Source: Aduncisulcus paluster (lineage: Eukaryota; Fornicata). Taken from it: DNA of 35,897 nt. Position 1 is the stretch's first letter, and every line of letters starts with the position of its first letter. The stretch spans positions 1 to 35,897 of the forward strand of contig BQXS01011556.1 of assembly GCA_024181965.1 (NCBI GenBank), read 5' to 3'. Below are positions 30,901 through 35,897 of this stretch, in pieces. Position numbers and translations under genes: made by a program. The notes below the pieces were generated by a model. That model was not told the origin of the DNA, made no database searches, and saw nothing but the letters and a program-made list of their open reading frames with translations.

Positions 30901-33900
30901 GTGAAGAATCTGATGGTACAAGTTTATTTTCGAGCCTTTATGAATACTTTGAGTCTGTGATGAATATTATTTCTGTTATTCAACCAATGATGGGAAGGCG
31001 ACGCCAGTATGATTTGATGAGTGGAAATATCGAAAGAATGGAAGAAACTGTGTTCCTTGAGCATCTCGACTATTCTTTTATTGAGTATGTTCAGTTTGAT
31101 GGGTTTTATTCGGATGATTTGAGGGATAATTATGAAAATATGGTTAATTGGTGTGAAAATGGATTTGGAATACATCCGGAATACATTGAAAGGATGTTTA
31201 TTGGAGAAAAGAGGAAAATACGAGATGATATCGTTCTTATCTGTCCCGTTGTCGACTATTATAGACCCCTATGGAGAACTGAACAAGATATTCGAAACTT
31301 TTTCTCATGTGATCTATTTTTAGATGCAGTTACTCAAGTTGAGACTTCCAAATCCTCTCTCATAAACGCTGTGGTGAATACTTCTGCCTTTGTTCGAAGC
31401 GATAGCAGTTGGTTAGGAACTTTTAACAATCAACAGGGTTTACCATGGACAGCCGAGAGTACTTCAAATATCAATAGTCGAAACCTCTCTATAACAACTC
31501 AAAAGAATGTTATTTTACTTATGTTAGTTCTTGGAACGATTCTCCATTGTATCGTTGTTATTGTGAAACAAGTAAGAAAATGCATGAAACTTGATAAAAA
31601 GATTATGACACAATATGATTACTTGGATGGATCTGATAATTTCTTTAAGATCTTGTCATGGAAACAATCGATTGTCATTTCACTTACTTCATCTATTTTC
31701 TATACTCTTCTTGTAATTGCTTTGTTTGTATTGTTAATGTTTGAATCAATATTATTACATTTCCAGAACTCTGGAATTAATGATATAAATTCCGAGCATC
31801 TTACAACACTTATGTATACTGAAAAATACTTGAACGATTTCCTTGTGACTCAGATTCCTTACTATTCACGAGCACAACTTAAACACGACGTGACCAATAT
31901 TGAGAATGCAGCTTCATTGATGGAATTATATTATTCGAATAATCCCGAGTTATATCAACAAATGAAAACATACAAATCAATTAACAATGATAAAGAATAT
32001 GTTCTGGAAAATCTATTGATGCAGTTAGCCGTTGCAAGCGATTCCGACGTTGTTAAGGCTTATATTGATAACCAACGATATAACGCGGGTGATAGTGTAT
32101 CCATGGATGCTGATTATCTAAGTTCTTTTAATGCTGTCCATCCAGGTGTTAAATCAATCACAGCGGGACTTTCTTCTCTGATTTCACCGCCTCCTGGGGT
32201 TCTTTCTCTTCGAACTCTAATCAAATTGCATGGCCAGCAGATGATTTATAGAGCTTTAGCTCTGAGAATTCTTTCTGCAAGTATTGGAGAGGATTTCAAT
32301 GAGTTTTGCGAGGCCAGATTGAACTCTATTCCTATTTTTAGCGTTGGACATCAGTGGCGCAATGCCGATGAAGGTAGAAAACTTCATCGAAGTGGGGGAA
32401 TGTATCGAACTAAAGAGAGTGAACAAGAGATGGCATGGTATTCTCTCGCTGAAGAGTTTTATCTGCATGTTTATCAGGATCAAGGTGACAATTTACATAT
32501 TTCAAAGAATATTGGGGATATTTCAAGCAACCAATGGAACTCTTTGTTGCATCATTATGAAATTAAGTATAGTCAATGTTTGGCAGAAAAACAATTGAAC
32601 GAAGATGTGTTTTGCTCTCCTCCATCCAAACAAACCCATGATCTAATTCTTCCATTGACACTCACTGGTGATGCTCACTGGGCTTTTCAGAGAATATTGG
32701 TCAGTGTGAAGACTTTCTTTGACTCGAGTGTGATCAGTATGAGAAATTTAACTGAAAAGGTTTTCAATGATCCAACATTTGTGAATGTCAGGAATTGTGC
32801 TTATCTGTTCTGTCTGCTCTTATTCCTCACGGCTCCTATCATAATTGTTATATATCTCCGACATTTCCTTATTTGCTCGGCTTTTTACGTTTCAGTACAA
32901 GATTTTGACGGCTCAAACCGAGTATTACCGGCAATATCGGAGAAATATAAAAAATCTAAGAAACTTGCTAAAAAAATCTCTGGATCTTCTTCTGCAGTCA
33001 TTCCTTCTTCTTATTCTTCAAGAGAAGGTAGTTCTCTATCTCTTCCAAAACATCAACGAGATAAAGATAATATTGTAGATTGTGGTTGTTTCTCAGACAG
33101 TTCTAAAATTAGCCAACTTTCTTCTGAGCATGGTAGTACCAATGGAATATCTTCTTCTGATTATCCTATGGAGACTCTTAATGTTCATGTTTCGAATTCT
33201 ACCCCTTCATCGTGTCAAGTGTTTGTCAGGGAGCGTTGTTGCATTTTCTTGATGTTTGCTATTACTTCTGTTCTCCTAATTCTTGTGATTATATGTGGTG
33301 CCAACTTTCAGGATGGTTTCCATTATACGAGTAACTCTATGATATTCTTTTCTTTGGAAGATATATTTTCAAGCTCAGCAATGGCCTTGTCTCTTTTCCA
33401 GAGAGGTGATGATTTAATGACACGGCATATGGCAAAACACATGCTTCAACATACTTTTCGGGCTGAAATATGTGCTGTATTGGCAAGTATAGGGAAGAAA
33501 GGTATTAATATTGGGTACGGGAGTATATTACCTTATATTCAGACAATTGTCGATGCAAAAGAGGTTGAGGAAGCATCAAATGCGGATGATGGAACGTTGC
33601 CCTTGTTTAATAACACTTCTCGGCATGTTTATAATCATTTCTCCATCTCTGATGAGCTTCGAGAAGAAATTCTTGATCCTGAATCAATTTCTACTTTCCA
33701 CGAGATATTCATTCCTTACATTGTTTCGCTTTCATCGATGGCTTTTGCAGATATCCATGCAGATAGTCAACGAATTGACAATATGTCATCCATGCTTCAT
33801 CAACTCTCAGCCGATGTTCAGCCCGGGGATGATGATCCGCGATATTCATGTCATCTCGTGTCTCCAATTTCACAATTCCTTGCAAAATCACTACGATTTA

Positions 33901-34748
33901 TTAGTATTGACACATCATATGTTGATAATCTTCAATTCCAAGAGACCACTTCTCTAACTATTAATCAGTGTGGAGCTTCTAAAAATAGCATCAATACCGG
34001 TGGGAATGAGATTCATGTGAAGAATTGGATGTGGGGTCGTGATTCACGTGAGCAAGAATATGATGGGTTTTCTTCTGATTTCTTATTGCTTGATAATGAA
34101 GTTGCTCCAACTTTTTATGCAACAATTCTTAGCGGAGCTTCAGATACCCTCATCGATTTCAACACAAAATCCTCACCGATGGCCATTGAAGTCCAAGAAG
34201 ATCCTGCTTTGGCTTTACGTCTCGAAATGCTTAGAAGAGTCAGAGGATACGATGACATTTCATTGCTTGATTCTAAGGTTGAATCTCAACTTGGAGTTGG
34301 CCAAGAGAGTGATTATGCATGCATGTGTGAATATCTTGCCTCGGAGAGCCATTCTAGCAGTTCAACGACTTGTTTCCTTTCACGTCCTCATCCAGATACG
34401 TTTATTTTGACTCAACCATTGAGTTCCCTAAGAGTTCATGTATTCGATGGATTAAAACGTTTGGGAAAAGAAGAAGGAAGATCGATGATTCCATTCCAAA
34501 ACAAAACGATGGTCAGTGTTCACGAATCTTACATTCATTATCACGATGCTTTGTATAAAAAGCTTGTCACTGTTAAAGATTCTATTCCTTTTCACTGGAA
34601 ATGGATTAGAAATGGAATTGTATACACTCTTTTCTTGATCAGTGCCGTTATATCGTTTTTCTTGATCTATCTTCTCATTAAGAAAGTATCAGTGTTTTGT
34701 AGCTTGAAAGATGTCCAGATGTTTATATATGCTCGGAGGAATCATTGA
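21939..34748 (+). CDS. Giant multi-pass membrane protein with four C-terminal TM-ectodomain-TM modules
   Basis: A single uninterrupted 4269-codon frame; function not recognised. N-terminal membrane block: hydrophobic segments at about 53-73, 91-114, 148-169, 183-206, 233-270, 282-305, 343-365 and 500-533. A cytosolic stretch follows, with Lys/Glu/Ser low complexity (about 609-760) and large, mainly polar unrecognised regions to about 2135. Then come four modules, each with flanking TM segments and a 270-430-residue loop: 2136-2163/2522-2547, 2895-2914/3189-3211, 3243-3273/3617-3645 and 3767-3790/4223-4248. His/Ser-rich or charged linkers between modules should be cytosolic, so the four loops face the same side, outside or lumenal. 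No enzyme domain is seen. The large multi-TM start plus helical loops recalls 'tiny macrocysts'-type sensory proteins of amoebae, trichomonads and ciliates, but no diagnostic motif was found, so that is only a suggestion. Start: first ATG (21939). Stop TGA. Confidence 0.85.
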   Translation: MPFSSNIDERFSPSKLKFFLSSGIFPIKTSISRIIASLDVVLPSLNEIISSVGYLLPICIFVLYLGFSLLNVVPCAFSETVASFHENISPLLVRISIYLCCFIVPLCYLLVYVLGRRCSVFLCHIAQPLTRVETIPANEQVIFSKFNRLMAVLCIFFIRIVFTTLSPCLLHPFFSLYQQNISLSDVLMCVLLCIVAVAGLTLNFLFNDVSSSSIPFLRLPFSVITPANHRIFSIVPIINILAPVFAVFSPSIGDSMAIFLSLFLASYFVKKRPCSSHHVNSSLAAFVIAWVAFSMVRILLYFIFYTDSSIPQCISHDTDSLFTKFRNEICDIYCERSSPFSSGWVFGCFYLFLFVLLFIIATCIFEHIFHGFLSNIIEHMYALGTGGSEPTCVVSKVKASELSHGYFSELLTYSKTQILRRLRKAHSGLAIPKVYSSITQDKSYKFNLFDTNSQAMFNMHGRPLISGPGIAPFVEKVSTDSECDAKSFLSDIGPPLNGGTLACVLFGIPIFVVETVLWWLLVIIYSFIYVIFQPHRIHLWRMLKKEKILQSKYEMLEFIHERIPHVEKIQPIPHLRNQISTSSHPNHLNLESLINTSASPPDILRIVDKKSKMRKRRGEEEEEEKGKESSRSSSSHSSHSSINRHIHSEEYSSSSSSLSVFEVPEISGNIQVIQLDDEDKAGIKKEDVKVIIEKEKEEEEEEERKSQEMKQERKESKKKKKKRKRNKGAENDIFEDLESTSIDELRSKYSHLEKEVKKLEESLMKPNPFPSPGDLFLSSPFLSFGHSLRLELRKSEYEKHEQLELEESILAQKAEEEALIERSLFTSANIGHVQQHMIDERDALDAIENKMQAMIDKWILEFNITFGENAQVSHEVRCYSPIYKFLFFGLKLHQCMFFPSISCLIIRLGTYILLRRVKKLKYESLVTPVRKFCVDFDIFRENGHSYLSFFKFQSRTWLTLSKRKNVLKRIIETHCRKFLPFFTSKPPSIISHIDDDIIWKKYEEKYYSNSLQNMPDMKYLFSSNLFSPEMYFLLLDISVSARLKNNRIYDNAKEKLGEEKTWMTPQRNFTSRTNPYNLPHDLDHNYDEPCIIGVDMFQMPESLETVFSYFKRYIMEPLTIRAFSQSDKYRILQETTLRMRNGGPGNRDGNFSFTTGFPGLSLQNGDISYGDGSDFGFIFGEVINRTNESILGMSDESFRRLQYLSKEDRQQPKTLQVHPISQPWYKVFHRRITSHISSILSTLWCKHSFSFGDRGGTGRRKILHLFSKAPITFPIFSYVYELCVAAHPYSVIPHIVFARWSGLAIGDVDSGLSVVGTIRRRQYRQVNSVEDANSMLPLLSLRRNTELCSFSRYSKNIACSRNKSKSNLKPNMKFSRLQINSFAQDKLEGESPKSVLFEEKWDRYILSFSECVSGPHEYLSPTKCEDALLMRIEATCTAVASNLLRHNSKMLFSIKKALSKLIMENSSLQGPMFPSITSPFTGVGKQAIANPEQKHANPGNGKDNKKSENPSSKKKSTIKVSISVSVDELNYIALLLCAEKIGRWTLLPVLEQRVFLMYSIFRHLSFLPGCLAYQAHEVSSYASTAYTLIRREYLTHNIGIMARNSDVKRYAYGDVSNQLSQFISRKFLKHPGGSGSNPHPASSNPVHSSSSSSVSQSNSKFRQNPGPHARSLSPSPSPALGVDGVSNGNLRMKHHAYERSGARVAEHSKVLYSSAYPHAFKTITFPFDEENIIIHRLALYDKICSIYRYVCGEDHVWCSLLLCMRDHLFVCEETVRVLIDKTALNVSKSLEKAAIRYLNGTMPSPSKYKHLTNMKSILTAQRRIASKKYNHLYIVKEKQPPKHQEKKVGSAATVAVPSGSKSTAPTVVPSVPPGVPKIDTANNSISVPTAPEKQSVVKPDESVPTTKDQRILTLQDMTFLQQISIDNSTVNGQTFLIDVDEDSTIQRDKERRRQEKLLRNSKSLRFEKPIGYTNEVVSLPCALDGENSVRILLLSSPLQSQEYVHTFAFFQLLRQSSFDTNNQNPISHSIFEFPPVPRYPDKLSRFHVRKRPPTRFARDLNCDLWEIEKKREVSAESTSWVGKKKKDIKERLMAECNLDNIKLVKEVIPYKSDWRKQVQALIMKSMQSRRESCILGFARVVWALLSLLGVLVILISIISIVTNIRYQVSVSNLQQIMAERNHIFADLIYASSVYKTTYEGMSPFQSNSRAILFGKQIRSLSYALLELEYRVEEAMASVYDGSLTASEMHLQLRRIYGGGLESFNLNMDIGALVFSRKRSLLDYRESFGRYAQYRLKRKDLFSNEKDIDDLVDKSYPYCGTEEEDIIDLSNTFVSNPLNYMNLAYSDAEFGHFINSLLLSKESQNLKKSHFIQQEKDKLGISNISTSVSKTFIDPFVNLTPPQAIKIFANLMIHLSKHENRELFASILDSLSVFENLMAPSESAEAVISYLLDDNNFSHVHQPSMTYPITSSDSKATSSPSSVGIEFARVFIFTGMNLPVYISQESMIVTSILNKLDGFSLTGTLSLVILVLLFITLIISMVVLTVASLHMNYFSTNLAVNSKVFISNQQCADKLLLSDKIFVYSLGAMRHLTPQEIGCTAPFYPEINTSMNTFSEPRVQPSIGSLSFNESVSFIHASGVCNYACSLYSTAGKAPIFEDPEHTTLTVGGSRRHSSHTGNHSAAAHTGNHERGHHVVLSSTTTTVERGEGRGEKTGGSGKPKEVAPTSTKQSDKESIISDKKHGQLHEKTEKVVQLITERIQRNQMARMQNAFVSSPFESTEDSLSDMDMLGGCDVLDKRFNPSDTHVIETATNNLLAQICEYSQPPTSNLCDLQLKKRNPKRSKFSLFDECKCVKDKMRDREHIRIVSRGPKSSYTAHRKIVRSIDWMDKGSLSPSWIIGVLFALGGCITIAYYQNGQHSLLKAHGEFSLSHPQALKAIISKITENMSIVQFGLNYVASGDVESAVAYKKMLNTLMLSESIQQFMRMAREESDGTSLFSSLYEYFESVMNIISVIQPMMGRRRQYDLMSGNIERMEETVFLEHLDYSFIEYVQFDGFYSDDLRDNYENMVNWCENGFGIHPEYIERMFIGEKRKIRDDIVLICPVVDYYRPLWRTEQDIRNFFSCDLFLDAVTQVETSKSSLINAVVNTSAFVRSDSSWLGTFNNQQGLPWTAESTSNINSRNLSITTQKNVILLMLVLGTILHCIVVIVKQVRKCMKLDKKIMTQYDYLDGSDNFFKILSWKQSIVISLTSSIFYTLLVIALFVLLMFESILLHFQNSGINDINSEHLTTLMYTEKYLNDFLVTQIPYYSRAQLKHDVTNIENAASLMELYYSNNPELYQQMKTYKSINNDKEYVLENLLMQLAVASDSDVVKAYIDNQRYNAGDSVSMDADYLSSFNAVHPGVKSITAGLSSLISPPPGVLSLRTLIKLHGQQMIYRALALRILSASIGEDFNEFCEARLNSIPIFSVGHQWRNADEGRKLHRSGGMYRTKESEQEMAWYSLAEEFYLHVYQDQGDNLHISKNIGDISSNQWNSLLHHYEIKYSQCLAEKQLNEDVFCSPPSKQTHDLILPLTLTGDAHWAFQRILVSVKTFFDSSVISMRNLTEKVFNDPTFVNVRNCAYLFCLLLFLTAPIIIVIYLRHFLICSAFYVSVQDFDGSNRVLPAISEKYKKSKKLAKKISGSSSAVIPSSYSSREGSSLSLPKHQRDKDNIVDCGCFSDSSKISQLSSEHGSTNGISSSDYPMETLNVHVSNSTPSSCQVFVRERCCIFLMFAITSVLLILVIICGANFQDGFHYTSNSMIFFSLEDIFSSSAMALSLFQRGDDLMTRHMAKHMLQHTFRAEICAVLASIGKKGINIGYGSILPYIQTIVDAKEVEEASNADDGTLPLFNNTSRHVYNHFSISDELREEILDPESISTFHEIFIPYIVSLSSMAFADIHADSQRIDNMSSMLHQLSADVQPGDDDPRYSCHLVSPISQFLAKSLRFISIDTSYVDNLQFQETTSLTINQCGASKNSINTGGNEIHVKNWMWGRDSREQEYDGFSSDFLLLDNEVAPTFYATILSGASDTLIDFNTKSSPMAIEVQEDPALALRLEMLRRVRGYDDISLLDSKVESQLGVGQESDYACMCEYLASESHSSSSTTCFLSRPHPDTFILTQPLSSLRVHVFDGLKRLGKEEGRSMIPFQNKTMVSVHESYIHYHDALYKKLVTVKDSIPFHWKWIRNGIVYTLFLISAVISFFLIYLLIKKVSVFCSLKDVQMFIYARRNH

Positions 34749-34775
34749 TCGATCATCGATTGATCAGCAATCTCA

Positions 34776-34792
34776 AGTTGAGAATCTCAACT
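34776..34792 (+). repeat. Hairpin just after the giant gene
   Basis: AGTTGAGA and TCTCAACT pair perfectly around one base, starting 28 nt after the stop codon. It could form in the 3' untranslated RNA. Role unknown. Confidence 0.4.
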
Positions 34793-35616
34793 CAAGCTGT
34801 CTCAAGTAAAATCAACTTTAATCTTACATAACTGGAACAATTAACCGGTGTTGATCCGAAGTTGTGGTGACTGTTTAAGACAGTGTGTCTCACAGACATG
34901 AAATTTTAAATAAACATATAAAATAGATATTTATTAAAAATCGTATTCACGTTTGCCCATTAATTTTTCAATAAATGGTCTTATAAAAAAGATAACCCTG
35001 CACTATTAAACAACAATATTTTTAATTTTCTGTTGAATATATTCTTCTTAAATGAAATAATAAATGCTATTCCAATCGATGAAATATTTTCCCCTATTAT
35101 ATTTCCGAAGATCATCAATCTTCAAATGTCATGTTTTATTCTTGCTGTGGTGCATTTCTCCATTTTTAAAAAATGGATTTTTTGAATAAATGGGAAATAT
35201 TATTAAAGAAAAATGAATTAATAAATCTTAAAACTCAAATATCACAGATATAATATCTAACCATTGTAATAGCATTTTATTATAAAAATATCATAATAAA
35301 TCAAATTAAAAGAAAAATATCTTCTTATTTATTGATTATTGTTTTTATATAGTGCACCTTATCAAGGCCATAATAAAATCAATTTTACCACTTAAATGGC
35401 TAATAATTTTGATGAAAAAAATAAGAAAACTTCTTTATTGGAAATGAATAAAACTATTTATGACTGATTATCTATGATCATCAAAAAGTCTATATGGGAT
35501 ATTTGCAAGGTCTTTTTTTGGTAAAATGGTATGTAAAAAATTTTTTTAATTATAATTTAATATTCGAATAATTATTACAGATGATCTTTTTTTTATACTT
35601 TATTTTAATTCAAATG

Positions 35617-35658
35617 ATCACCGGGGGATGCTGATAGTACCCCCCTCCCCCCGGTGAT
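35617..35658. repeat. Inverted repeat with G/C runs
   Basis: ATCACCGGGGG (35617-35627) and its reverse complement CCCCCGGTGAT (35648-35658) flank a 20-base spacer. It stands out in otherwise A/T-rich DNA. It could be a transposon terminal or footprint. Confidence 0.6.
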
Positions 35659-35856
35659 TATCCAACCCGACTGCTCTTTTTTCCCGTGATTTTTGAGGGG
35701 GGTCCCTTTTTGCCCCTTTATCCCGGCATTTTTTTCATTTTTATAAAGTAAAGTGGCCGTTTTTCGATGTTTATTTTTATTTCTCCTAAATTAAGAAAAA
35801 AAATAAAAAAATAAAATGAATTATTAATAAAACTTAATAATATTATTATTTTTACA

Positions 35857-35897
35857 ACGACTACGATTCTCACTTCTCAGAGAAATATCTTTCCATT
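35857..35897 (-). repeat. 41-bp copy of ARF-GEF coding sequence at the window end
   Basis: These bases equal 3097-3137, in the same orientation, up to the last base of the window. The left edge coincides with the right edge of repeat unit 3. A longer copy of the N-terminal part of the ARF-GEF gene may continue beyond the window. Confidence 0.85.

Larger units (their letters stand above)
34749..35897. other. AT-rich terminal region with a GC-rich islet
   Basis: About 1.15 kb after the giant gene have no convincing reading frame. Most is poly A/T-rich. A sharply GC-rich islet occupies about 35618-35735, and the final 41 bases repeat part of the ARF-GEF gene. Confidence 0.6.

Noticed and set aside
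1-35897. CRISPR array, rRNA, telomeric repeats
   Set aside because: No spaced short repeats, rRNA-like blocks or terminal simple repeats were seen by eye on either strand.

Overview
This window looks like nuclear DNA of a unicellular eukaryote. Intergenic DNA is very AT-rich. Proteins are long and full of Ser, Lys/Glu and acidic low-complexity tracts. One short GT-AG intron starting GTATGT can be placed. The recognisable families include a Sec7 ARF-GEF, an eukaryote-type cis-prenyltransferase, a protein kinase and non-LTR-type retroelement ends. TAA, TAG and TGA all end reading frames, so the code looks standard. The style recalls free-living metamonads such as fornicates, but that placement is an impression from gene style and not a measurement.

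Layout. (i) 1-8007, minus strand: a giant Sec7-domain ARF-GEF-like gene with a 32-nt first coding exon and a 78-nt intron. Its part downstream of Sec7 carries a 423-bp unit present three times. A 77-bp loss at one unit junction shifts the frame, so the gene reads as two overlapping frames: 8007-2659, and 2696 running off the left edge. (ii) 8205-10061, plus: a cis-prenyltransferase with a long Ser/acidic tail and several changed active-site motifs, divergent from the ARF-GEF across about 197 bp. (iii) 10901-11356, minus: cytidine deaminase. The gap before it holds a 53-nt sequence that can fold into an almost perfect three-way junction. (iv) 12159-13829, minus: glycerol kinase. (v) About 14820-17430: two 5'-truncated, frameshifted retroelement 3' ends, facing tail to tail. 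(vi) 18492-21158, plus: a protein kinase with two copies of an unrecognised N-terminal module. (vii) 21939-34748, plus: an uninterrupted 4269-residue multi-pass membrane protein with four successive TM-ectodomain-TM modules at its C-terminal end. (viii) 34749-35897: AT-rich DNA with a GC-rich islet. Its last 41 bases are identical to 3097-3137 inside the ARF-GEF gene, with homology starting at the edge of the 423-bp unit.

No operon logic is expected and none is seen. The housekeeping genes cover vesicle traffic, polyprenol synthesis, pyrimidine salvage and glycerol use, and are not obviously related. The best candidates for undescribed biology are the giant four-ectodomain membrane protein, the kinase with tandem N-terminal modules, and the prenyltransferase-fold protein with altered catalytic motifs. 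The triplicated unit and the matching window end are either a recent rearrangement or an assembly error.
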